A DNA stretch of 64,000 nucleotides, taken from NCBI GenBank assembly GCA_002179805.1, contig NAVB01000070.1, forward strand, positions 1 through 64,000. Direction: 5' to 3'. Under the pieces are notes generated by a model, which had not been told where the DNA came from, ran no database searches, and saw nothing but the letters and a program-made list of their open reading frames with translations. Both the position numbers and the translations under genes were made by a program. Shown piece after piece: positions 35,969 through 45,864 of this stretch (positions are counted from its first letter, which is position 1; the number at the start of each line of letters is the position of its first letter). Source of the DNA: Acanthamoeba lenticulata. Lineage: Eukaryota; Discosea; Longamoebia; Acanthamoebidae.

Positions 35969-38900
35969 ATGGGGACGACCAACGGGCTGAATGTTTGTGT
36001 GCGGCGCGAGTGGATGGAACTGGAAGACGAGGGGGAATGGAAGCTCCGCGACAAGCTTCTGCTGGCAGAAGCCGTTAGCACCGCCCGGCGCAGTGCCTGC
36101 GACGAGCGCAAGGAGTCAGAATTGGGGGCGAATGGAAGTGACACAAATGTGGATTGGACTGCCATTAGCAGCTTCCTGCGAAAATACGTCCCCGCGAAGC
36201 GACTCACGAGCCCCGCAAGCTTCGGATCAAAGGTTGGCGACTTTCTTTTGTTATTTTTTGTCCTACCTGGGGCCTGCACAAGGACTGACCAGTGTGGCAT
36301 GTGTGAACCACAGCGGTGCATGGCGATGTTTGACCAGCTGTTGGCTTGCCACGGTGACTCGGGCGCCACAATGTCGATGGACGGCTCGCTCGATCGCGTG
36401 GTGGCTGCGCTGCGCGAGGAGTACATGAACCACCTTCGTGCGTCCATCCTGGCCTACGACGCCCGCATCCAGTACGCCTGCCTTTCGGCTCAAGAAGAAA
36501 GGAACCGAGAGCCTCACACTTGACTCGCCTCTGGCACGTCTTTGGGCAGAGCGTCAGCCGAGCGGATCGCGCGGATCCAAGCCGGTGAGTTGGACGACGA
36601 CTTGCTACGCGAGCACCGCGAGCAGCATCCATCGTCGTCGCCCGCCGTGCCGCACCCCGACGGCACCGCTGCCACGGATACTTCTCTCCCTTCAGCCACT
36701 CCAACGACCACAACAACACAGAGCAAGCGCAAGGCCGAGTCGCCGCACGAGCTGGCCGAGAATGGCGGCACCACGCCCACGACCGACACCGCACCACCTC
36801 CGGTCAAGCGAGTGCGTCATGTTTATTTATTTGTTGTTTTATTTTATTTTAAGTAATATTAATATCCTTTGGCCCTGGCACTAGGCACGGACGGAACCGT
36901 CCGATGAGGCCGCCCCCGCGGAGCAGACCACGACAAGCGCCGTCCCGCCAACGACGAGTCCTGAGCCCGGGATTGAGGCCGTTGGCGCGTCACAGCCTCG
37001 TGCACAGACGCCGCCGCCTTCTCCAGCAGCAGCAGCAGCAGCAGCAGCGCCGGTCCCGCCTCCTGCGACCGGCCAGTCGCCGACCGTCGTCGCAGAGAGC
37101 TTCGCTGGTGGGACTGCCGCCTCGTCGGAGACGAGCGCAGCCGCGCGCGAGGCCAAGGCCGAGGTCGAGGCGGAGGTGGAGGTGGAGGCCGACCAGGTCA
37201 AGCCTGTGACGAGCCCGATACCCGAGGCTGAGGTCGAGGCCGAGGCCGAGGCCGACCAGCAGGAGGAGCAATCGGCCATGCTGTTGGCGATGGCCATGTC
37301 CGAGCACGGCGGCCTCGACGGCGAGCCTCTGCCACTGCCCGTGGTGTCGTCACTATCGTCCGCGCCGGCCTCGCCCGCCTCGCTGGCCCAGCAGGAGACC
37401 TGGGCCCCTTACCGCACCTCGCCCTCGCTTGACGACGTCGCCGCCTCGCTGGCCTCGTCATCGCCTTCACTCTCGTCACCAGCGGCGCAGCAGCCGCCAC
37501 AGGCGGGCCAGCCGTCGCCCAACGCCGGCGCCTCGTTCTCGACCGACCTCCTCTGGGAGAAGTTCGAGCGAACCGACGACGACGACGCTGGCCAGCCGCC
37601 GCAGACGACGACGACGACGACGACGACAGCAACAACGCCGCCGACGACGACAACGAATACAGAGGCAGACGAGATGGACGTGGAGCGGCCGCCCGGCGAG
37701 GCTGGGCCCGAGGGCAATGAGACCAACGACGGCGGTGGCAAGGTCGAGCAGCCGCGGGCCGAGGTCGGGCCTGAGGCCGTGCTCGCGCAGGAGAACAAGA
37801 AGGAGGAAGGCGAAGTGGAAGTGAAGGTGGAGGAGAAGCCACCGCCTCCGGAGCCGGTCGTGGCGGCGGTGGTGAAACGGCCCCGAGGCCGTCCCCGCAA
37901 GCACCCACTGCCCACCACCGCCGCGGGCACAGCTGCCGCCCCGGCTGCGCCGGCCAAGCGCACCTACAAGAAGCGAGGAAAGTCGTCTGGCGGCGGAGCC
38001 GAGACCGAGGCCACGGCTGGCCCGAGCAGGAGCGAAGGGCGCGAAGCGTCACCTCCGGCGGCCGCTGCAGTTGCGCCTGACGTCTCGCCGGTCAGCAAAG
38101 CTGCGGTGAGGCGCGGCCGCGGCGCGGCAAAGTCCGATGCAGCGGAGAACGCGCAGGTGATGAAGACGGAGAAGCGGGACGAGGAAGACGAGGAGGCGCG
38201 GGAGGAGAAGGTGAAGGGCAGCAACACAAAGAGCGAAGCCGATGACAAGAATGCGGCGGAGGCATCAAAGAATGAAAACGACAAGTCCGACGTCCTCGCC
38301 GATAACGGCGCCGACCACGACACCGACAACGCCGACGCTTCGTCGGGGGGCGACCTGGAGCTCGAGGCCGAGGCTGCCGTGCGGCGGGTAGAGATGGAGG
38401 GCGTGCGGCGCGTGCTGGAGACGGTCAAGCGACATCACTATGCCGTGCCCTTCCTGCAGCCCGTGTCGGTCGACGACGTCCCGGACTACCCCAACGTCAT
38501 CTACCGCCCGATGGACTTTGGCACTATCACCCGACGCCTCGACTCTGGGGTGCGTCTCCTTTTCTTATTCTTCTTTTTTTGACTTTTTATTTGTTAAATA
38601 TGATTTAATCTTTGTTTTAATCAAAACAAAAAATAGGAAATTGGGAGCAAGATCGAGTTCCTGCGAGACATGTACCTCCTCTTTCAGAACGCGTTCATGT
38701 TCAACCCAAAGGGGTCCGACATCTACGTCATGGCCTCTACGCTCAAGACTCTCACCAAGAAGGAGATGCGGGTACCCGCCCTCTTCCTTCATCTGCGTGA
38801 TATCGTCGCCACCGCTGAGCCTGCGGTTTCGTCTGGTCGGCGCGCAATAGGAAGTGGACAAGGAGGTGGCCTTTGTGCGCGCCTCGTTTCCGCCACCACG

Positions 38901-39018
38901 CCCCAAGAAGAAGTCAGCAGCAGCAGAAGAGGAACAGGAACAAGGAGCGGGCAGCAAGTCGGCAGGGCTCGCTGAGGACACAGGCGGAGCCGGCGTACAA
39001 ACCAAGCGCCGCCGCTGA
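35969..39018 (+). CDS. BRD8: BRD8-like bromodomain subunit of a NuA4/TIP60-type complex
   Basis: Start 35969. Exon 1 has GEWKLRDKLLLAEAV and VDWTAISSFLRKYVP, matching the BRD8 N-terminal W-x-LREKL...W segment. The next exon begins QCMAMFDQLLACHG (acceptor before 36315) and reads AALREEYMNHLRASILAYDA. A further junction gives ARIQASAERIARIQAGELDD, the BRD8 helix. An AT-rich intron (about 36810-36885) precedes a very long Pro/Ala/Thr/Glu-rich region with an AT-hook, KRPRGRPRKHP, near 37880-37910. The bromodomain spans three exons: GVRRVLETVKRHHYAVPFLQ, DYPNVIYRPMDFGTITRRLD, EIGSKIEFLRDMYLLFQNA, MFNPKGSDIYVMA. The last exon is Lys-rich with stop at 39018. BRD8 binds acetyl-lysine in the histone acetyltransferase complex. 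The AT-hook is not usual for BRD8. Confidence 0.88.
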
Positions 39019-39223
39019 GAGAGACGCACTCAATTACCAGGAAGCACGACACTACAAACAAACAAACAATAGTCGCACTACGGATGGGCGAACAAAAGAA
39101 GAAGACTTACGCCGGCGCGCCGTTAAGGCTTGCGTGCAAGCGTGTACGACCAATCAGACAAGAATTTACGACTCCAAAGCCGGGTGGGTGTTTGTGTCAA
39201 AACGGGAACGTGTAGCGGGAAGT

Positions 39224-40354
39224 ATGGACAACAACGATAACTTGTGCAACATGTCCTTCTTGCCGAATTTAGCGCGCTCTGTTGAGGCGGATGAGCTAGT
39301 GATGCAGCTATCGGCCTCGCCTCCAGCGGACCGAACAAGAACGACAGCAACCTTCAGCTCGCACATGTCCGGGCAAGCAAGGCCGGCTGAAGCACACTAC
39401 CACCAGCAACAACATCTAACCAACTTGGTGGAATGCTCAGAAGCCACGAGCACCCCCGGAGCTCCTTTGCCTTCCTCCACATCTTCCTGCCCCAACTTGA
39501 TTTGCGCTCCCGTGAGTTGTCCTCCTAGCTCCTTCCCCCCGTCTACGGCCGATCCTTCGCCCAATCCTTGCCACACCACCTCGCCCGCTTTCAGTAGCGC
39601 ATCTCCTTCTCCCGGTCTTCCATCTACTGTAGTCTCCAACCACACTCCTACTACGGCTTGGGAAGCTGCCTCACCGCCAATCTCTCCCCGCATCATCCGG
39701 CCAACGACGTACACGACTTCCATTACCCCCACGGTCGACGCTCCACATTATTGGCTGCCGCAGATGCCGAACGTAGCGCCATCATCATCCACCTTGCCTA
39801 GCCCGGCTGCGCCTCCCCCTGACTCCAGGAGGGTGCTGCCGCCAAGAGTTTACTATTACTCGTGCATGCCCGGCAAGGGCAAGACCATCTGGGTTGTCTT
39901 CTTCGCCGCCGTTCAGCACGACCTCTCGAACTTCATCCTGAGACTTGTTAACAAAGAACAAGAATTGGTGTTGCAGGCCGACACCCACCTTTCCTGGACG
40001 GCCACCTCGACCAACCGGGTCGAACTGCCCCACCAGCACAAGGTGGCTTTCGACTGTCCCAAGCAAACCTACCATCGTGCCCTGTTCCAAGCACAGCTCG
40101 TCAGCGCTCAAGATGGTATTCAGCTCGACCTCGGTGGGCTCTCGATAATCAGCACCACGACTCAGCGCAACAGCACTGCTTACGCACGCATCGAAAGCCA
40201 CTGCAAGTCACAGGCTCAGCGTCAACTGGTGCAGAACTTCAGGAATCATCCGGCCACTCGCCGACACCACCTCAACGGCAAGGGCGCTGGTCAGCGGAGT
40301 CGACGCGGCCGCCCTTTCCTTCTGGATGAGTTGGAGCAGGCTGTCGAGCTCTGA
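39224..40354 (+). CDS. Orphan protein with disordered N-half and conserved-looking C-half
   Basis: Single open exon. The first 38 in-frame codons upstream are Arg/Thr-rich, and 39224 (MDNNDNLCNMSFLPNLARSV) is the first ATG with good following sequence. The N-terminal 200 residues are Ser/Pro/Thr-rich and probably disordered. From about 39850 a folded-looking segment begins (VYYYSCMPGKGKTIWVVFFA, AAVQHDLSNFILRLVNKEQ, HKVAFDCPKQTYHRALFQA). It ends in a basic stretch (GKGAGQRSRRGRPFL) and an acidic end, stop at 40354. No recognised family; the basic RRGRP element could contact DNA. It is followed directly by the UBE2J gene on the same strand. Confidence 0.6.
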   Translation: MDNNDNLCNMSFLPNLARSVEADELVMQLSASPPADRTRTTATFSSHMSGQARPAEAHYHQQQHLTNLVECSEATSTPGAPLPSSTSSCPNLICAPVSCPPSSFPPSTADPSPNPCHTTSPAFSSASPSPGLPSTVVSNHTPTTAWEAASPPISPRIIRPTTYTTSITPTVDAPHYWLPQMPNVAPSSSTLPSPAAPPPDSRRVLPPRVYYYSCMPGKGKTIWVVFFAAVQHDLSNFILRLVNKEQELVLQADTHLSWTATSTNRVELPHQHKVAFDCPKQTYHRALFQAQLVSAQDGIQLDLGGLSIISTTTQRNSTAYARIESHCKSQAQRQLVQNFRNHPATRRHHLNGKGAGQRSRRGRPFLLDELEQAVEL

Positions 40355-40461
40355 ATAAAGAAGCACAGAAGAAAAGAGCTCTCTGGCTGTTGTGAAAAAT
40401 GGTTTTCTTTGCTTTGCCTCTTTTCCTTAGCAAGCCGCAAAGGATCAGCCCGCAGCAGAGT

Positions 40462-41600
40462 ATGTCGAAGAAGCAGTACGTGGTGGTACGAACTCCAGTC
40501 CCTTGCGTGAGGATTTCATTGCTACACGAAAAGGACGAATTAAGCCTTTTTTTGGTTGTTTTGAAAATCCTCATCTCGCCGCCCATTGATGACACACGCA
40601 GAGGCTGCAAAAGGAGCTGCAGCTGCTGCTCAAAGAGCCAGTGCCGCACATCAAGGCTTTCCCGAATCCGACGAACATCTTGGAGTGGCACTACGTCATC
40701 ACCGGGCCTGATGACTCCCCCTACCGAGGTTCGTGTACTACACTCACAATCAACCACGTAAACTCTTCTGCAACAGTAACACGAAACTGATTCCATGGTG
40801 ATGTTGAATCTGATTCAGGAGGGGTGTACCACGGCAAGCTCAAGTTTCCGCCAGAGTATCCCATGAAGCCACCCTCTATTATGATGCTCACGCCCAACGG
40901 CCGATTCAAGCCCAACACACGCCTCTGCCTCTCCATGTCTGACTGTACAGCACTCCTCTTCTTCGTGCATTCTTCCGCGTTTATAAACCTGTTGTCGATG
41001 TTCTATGTAGTTCATCCGGAGTCTTGGAACCCGCTCTGGAGTGTGGGAAGCATCCTGACAGGCCTGCTCTCCTTCATGGTGCGTCATCTCATTGCTGTGT
41101 GTTGTTGTTGGAGCCCTTCAATCTACGCTTGCAGTTGGATTTATAAATCGCTCACGAGCGACAACGACCATCAGCTGGAAGACAAGATCACGACGGGCAG
41201 CATCGAGACGACGGACGTGCAGAAGCGCCAGTACGCCCGAGAATCCATGGAGGCTAACAAGCGCGACCCCATGTTCTGCAAGATGTTTCCCGATCTCATC
41301 AAAGGTGTGACACGTCCCTTCAGCTCCTACCCGGCTCGGCAGCGCGCTCAGAGTTGTGTTGTGCGCACTACAGAGTATGAGGCCAGGCAGGCAGCGGGCG
41401 GCGATTCGACGTCATCCGCGACCACGACGAGCAGCTCGACAACGACGACGATGACGACCACCGAGGACGAGACGGCGGCGGGCGCCACCAACAACGACAA
41501 GAAGAAGCCGAACGAAGGTGGGCAACCGCTTCTTCTTGACTTCTTCGTTATCGCTTTGTTCGTCGCTCTCGCTGTGCTTCTCTACTTGTACATACAATAA
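40462..41600 (+). CDS. UBE2J2: UBE2J-type (Ubc6-like) tail-anchored E2
   Basis: ER-associated ubiquitin-conjugating enzyme used in protein quality control. Exon 1 (40462) encodes MSKKQ; an acceptor before GCTGCAAAAG gives [20 protein letters not shown], then [18 protein letters not shown]. Later exons give [60 protein letters not shown] and [19 protein letters not shown]. The active-site Cys is in NTRLCLS; TPNGRF replaces the HPN motif as in UBE2J. A Thr-rich linker is followed by [20 protein letters not shown], a classic C-terminal membrane anchor ending at 41600. The anchor is read through a possible donor at 41518. If that intron is spliced, the anchor is lost and a Lys-rich soluble end is used (see 41751-41881). 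Confidence 0.9.
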
Positions 41601-41750
41601 TCGTTTCGTCATCACTCCAACAAACAAACAAACCAACCAACCATTTGACCCCGTGGGATCTTCGCCTTTGTCGCCGTCCGTTGCTCTCTGGCGCGTCCAC
41701 CACCACGCTTCACCCACCTTGGCCGACGGCAACCGTTCCAATCCTTCCAG

Positions 41751-41881
41751 AGCAACCCAAGAAGCCGAGCAAGAACCAGAGGAAGAAGGCGAAGAAGCGC
41801 CAACAACAACAGCCTGCGCAGACCCAGCCCGACCCCGAGGCCGAGGCCAACGAAGATGAGGACGAGTCGGGTCAGCAGTGA
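41751..41881 (+). other. Alternative terminal exon of the UBE2J-type gene
   Basis: Donor GTGGGC at 41518 and acceptor CCTTCCAG ending at 41750 remove 233 nt in phase 1. They join NE to EQPKKPSKNQRKKAKKRQQQ and a Glu-rich end, with stop TGA at 41879-41881. This frame is open for 43 codons and highly charged, unlike random sequence. The resulting protein would lack the membrane anchor. Confidence 0.6.
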
Positions 41882-42637
41882 CCGTACTTGCTGTCCCACG
41901 CGCCCTTAGCCCCCTCCCCTTCTCCGAGCTGGCCTTATGGCGAGCCTGGCGAAGGCACCAGCGTCATCATTATCGTCACCAGGCAGGAAGAGCCCGAGGG
42001 ATGATGTGGTGGTTCAAAGAAGGCCCGCCGCAAGGCTGCAACGAGCCGCAAACGTTTCGTTGTTTTCAAAAAACAAAAGTGTTGGGCCACGACACAACGA
42101 GCAGGAAATCTGAAAGCCGACTGGTCGCGGGGTTGGTTGGGTCCGTGAAGGGAGGGGGGAAGGGGGCGCGTTCGTGCTGGCCAATTTCGCGTGTTTCAAC
42201 ACGCTTAGCCTCAACCCACGCGCTGAGCCCACCAACGAACTGACTTACAACACCTGCGCTTGCTGCAAGCGCCAACTTCCTGCTTGTCGCGCTTCTTTCC
42301 TCTCCCTTGCTTTGCTCTCGGCTTTGTTTCGTCTCGTTTGCTAGCTTGCTTCGATCTTCTGTTACAGCTCCCCCCTCCTGCACCAGGAACGTTACTGCAT
42401 TCTCAATCTCTGGCACATCAGCTCGTTATTACACCGGGAAGACACACATCCGGCGCCATCTCTCGCCTGCATCCGTCTTACTACGCCAAGTCTGCGCATT
42501 CACCACCCGCAATCGCTTGACCGCCCTCTTCTGAGAACCGCTCCACTTGGTGCATGAGCCTCTCGATTCGACGCATACCCGCACCGAACGAGCAGTAGCG
42601 CAAACCCCAAGACAGCGAGTGCTAAGGCTGGACGAAG
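41882..42637. other. Intergenic region, nothing recognised
   Basis: Between the UBE2J-type gene and the tyrosine phosphatase gene, both on the plus strand. Several short open frames are Arg/Ser-rich shadows without domains. It presumably holds the phosphatase promoter and 5' UTR. Confidence 0.4.
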
Positions 42638-45396
42638 ATGGCAACATCGAAGATTAAATCATTCGATGCAGCGGTAGAGCAAGTGTCGTCCTCGCGGTCC
42701 CTCGAGGAGGGACGCAAGGAAGGCATAAAGATGGCGCTTTCCTCCGGCGATCTGCGCAAGCAGAAGAAGACGAAGAAGAAGGACAAGAAGGAGGAGAAGA
42801 AGAATAAGAAGAAAAAGCCCAAGAAGAGTGTCTCAATGGTTGCCTCAATCGCGGCATCGACTACGCCCTCCCCTGAACGATCCCGGACCCGACAGGAGGG
42901 CCCACTAAGCCACTCGTCGCCGACCCCGACTTCCTCTGCTTCCTCCCTAAGCCAGCCCAAGCAAGCTCGCGAGAGCGCCTGGAGCGATGCGGACGACGAG
43001 ATCCTCGAATTCGTGCGTGAGGAGACACCCGCCGACCGCACCTCAGGCCACTCGTCATCTGCCACCTCTTCTTCCTCCTTTTCCTCCGTCGGCGTCGCCT
43101 CGACTCCCAAGTCCAAGTCCAAGATGAAGCAAAAACAAAAGAAGAAGAAAAACGGCAACAAGGTCAAGGACGCCCTACCGACGCTAACATCGGTCCACGA
43201 CCCGGCCGAAGCACGCTCGAGGCCTCAACAACAGCATAAGCGGCGGCCGACGCTGCGCGACGATGTCGAGTTTGGCTGGGAGATTGATAAGCATAACGAG
43301 GAAGAGGAAGAGGAGGAAGAGGAGGTGGTGGAGGTAGCTGCGCGCGAAGTCTTTGATAGCAGGGACGACGTCGAGGGCGACACCACCGACAACGAAAGTG
43401 GCAGCTGCTCCTCCTCGCGCTTCGGCTGGCAGTACAAGAACGACAAGCGTACGCCTCTCGCACAGCCTCTTGGCCCTCTCGTCCTCTCTCACCTCATTCC
43501 CTCCTGTACCGCAGTCCTCGCGGGGCGCGACTGGGCCGAGTTCTACGACAACATGCGACAGCACATCGTTGCCGGCGGACCCGGCCGCGAGTTTCTGGTA
43601 CCAGCCACCGGTCACTTCATTTGACCGATTTTTATATTTATTTTTTATTTTTAGTTGTCCAATCACCCTCGCGTGGCCCTTTTATGGTCACGCCATCATT
43701 GCTTCACTGAACGCGACTCACGAGGTGTTGTGTGTCGGGCAGTTGTTGGACGAGGACGCCGCGCGGGTGTATGCGCGCCGGTCGGACGCGGACGACTTCT
43801 CGTGTGCGGTGACGCCACACAATTTTCAGAAGAACCGCTACGGCAACATCCTCCCCTGTGCGTAGCCCCCACGACGACCTCTCCCCTTGCTTGCGCGCAA
43901 GGGAAGCGAACTTTGAATTTTTTGTTTTTTTTAAAAAAATTAATTTTTTAAAAATATTTGATTCAGATAACCAAAACCGAGTCAAGCTGACTGTGGAGGA
44001 GGATCAGTCGGACTACGTCAACGCGAGCTACGTCAAGTTTGATGATGTGCTGCCCGGCTTTCACGACCGCACCACCTACATCGCCGCCTCGGCCCCCATC
44101 GCCTCGACCGTTGAGGTGCGTTGAGGTCCTTATCTTCGACTGCGTTGTGTCTTCTTGATGGCGGCTTACCGTCAAATGGCGGGCGCAGGACTTTTACCGT
44201 ATGTTGTGGGAGACCGAGACGTTTGGGATCGTCATGCTGACCCGCAACGTCGAAGAAGGACGGGTACGTTTTCGCTCTTTCTTCGCTTTCGCTACTTCAT
44301 CGTTTTCGCTTTTGTTCTTCTCACTCGTTTTTTTTAAAAAAATTAAAACATTATTTTATTATTTATTTTTGTGTGCAATTCACATCAGGCCAAGTGCCAT
44401 CAGTACTGGCCAGAGGAGAGCGAGACGCAAAGGCATGGCTCCTTCACCGTCACCAACACCGAAGAAGTCGCCAACAACAAGCTCGCCTTTGTCATCCGGC
44501 GACTCGTAATCCAGAACAGCAAGGTACCTCCCCCCTCTTTTGTTTGAAGAAGCTTTTTTGATTTGTTGCTTATTTTTACAATAATTTTTTATTATTATTT
44601 TTTGAGCAGAGCGGAGAGAAGCGGGAGGTGACGCAGTACCACTACCTGGCGTGGCCGGACCACGGTGTGCCGGATTCATCCGAGCCGCTCGAAGAGATCA
44701 TCAAGCTCATCAACGCCCAGGCCAAGGCGATTGGCAAGACCTCGACCAAGGAGCCCACCCTCGTAGCCCACTGCAGGTTTGTTTTTCTTTTTCTTTTCAT
44801 TCTTATTTTCTCTCCTCTTTGCCCACTTTTTTGTTCCTTTTTTTCCTCAACCGAAAAGGCTTTGAATTCCTGACTTGGGGATGGGTCAAGTGCGGGGATC
44901 GGGCGAACAGGAGCGTTCATCTTGATCCACGCGCTTCTCAACTACATCTTCCAGGAGATCGTCGAGGTGCGCGCCACTTACTTGATCCGACTGAGTGCTT
45001 CTCGGCTCTGACCTAACCCCCCCCCCTTACAGGACGACGAGGAGAGCCTGAGCCGGTGGACGACCAGAGCGCCGCCGACCCTCGACTTTGTGCACATGGT
45101 CCAGCACATGCGCAACCAGCGCTCGGGCATGATCGCCCAGCCCGAACAGGTACAGGATCATTCTTCATCTTCATGGACTTCACTACACGCGTGCTGACGA
45201 GGCGAGTGTCTGTGTCCTTTATTATTAGTACGCATTTTGTTATCAGACGGTGTTAAGCAACTTGGGACGCGCCCTGCGCTACTCGCCCCACAAGTGGGAC
45301 ACCGCCTCGTCTTTGGCCAAGGAGAACCGAGCAGCAGGCGGCCGGAGAGCGATGACGGCGACACCCACAAGGCAAAAGAGTTGCATTTTGTTTTGA
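42638..45396 (+). CDS. Classical protein tyrosine phosphatase with Lys-rich N-terminus
   Basis: Removes phosphate from phosphotyrosine. Start 42638 (MATSKIKSFDAAVEQVSSSR). The N-terminal 270 residues are low-complexity and contain a strong basic block (KKTKKKDKKEEKKNKKKKPK), a likely nuclear or nucleolar signal or acidic-membrane-binding patch. Seven or more short introns divide the catalytic domain. The motifs in order are NFQKNRYGNILP (pTyr loop), YDNQNRVKLTVEEDQSDYVN, ASYVKF, TYIAASAP, FGIVMLTRN, HYLAWPDHGVP (WPD loop with general acid Asp) and VAHC plus SAGIGRTGAF. The last two are joined across an intron (donor after 44775) to give the complete HCSAGIGRTG P-loop with catalytic Cys and Arg. 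All key residues are intact. The C-terminus is short and basic, stop at 45394-45396. Confidence 0.93.
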
Positions 45397-45588
45397 AACC
45401 CCCCCCCCCATCTACGCTTTCCATGTAACAAAATGTAATATTCGGCCAAGAATCAAGATCTGAAAAACGCTTTCGAAAGTTCCGTGGACCCCTGCGCTAT
45501 GGGAAGAGTTAACATTTTTAGGCTAAGATGAAAAAAGCCTAACCCTACAACGGGCTATGGGTCTTAACACCAAAAAAAGGAATTCAAT

Positions 45589-45594
45589 AAAAAA
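45589..45594 (-). terminator. Pol III T6 terminator of tRNA-Ala
   Basis: A run of six T on the minus strand begins two bases after the discriminator base of the tRNA gene, as expected for RNA polymerase III termination. Confidence 0.85.
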
Positions 45595-45595
45595 T

Positions 45596-45668
45596 TGGAG
45601 GAGAAGGGTATCGATCCCTTTACCTCTCGCATGCTAAGCGAGCGCTCTACCATCTGAGCTACACCCCC
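45596..45668 (-). tRNA. tRNA-Ala (anticodon AGC)
   Basis: Seventy-three bases fold into a standard cloverleaf. The D arm is GCTC/GAGC with loop AGATGGTA. The anticodon stem CTCGC/GCGAG encloses TTAGCAT, anticodon AGC. The five-base variable region is AGGTA and the T arm AAGGG/CCCTT encloses ATCGATA. The discriminator is A. The acceptor stem has the G3-U70 pair that specifies alanine. Internal boxes A (TAGCTCAGATGG) and B (GGGATCGATACC type) are intact. No intron. There is one T-T mismatch at position 6:67. Confidence 0.96.
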
Positions 45669-45864
45669 ATTCTGAATCATCGAGCGTTCGAAAGAAAGGC
45701 AAGGGACAATTGCGAAAACACGCATCGACGTGTTTTGACTTCAGCTTCACATCCCAAGTAGGGTCGAGCAGCAAGGTGAAGAAGACACAGCACGGCTTTC
45801 ATGTTCGACAGAAGGCCAACGTTTGTATTTGCACGCGCATGTGGGTGATCCAGGACTACGTTCA

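Noticed and set aside
38873..39223. Extension of the orphan gene 39224-40354 upstream to 38873
   Set aside because: This part overlaps the last exon of the BRD8-like gene in another frame; the first well-placed ATG is at 39224.
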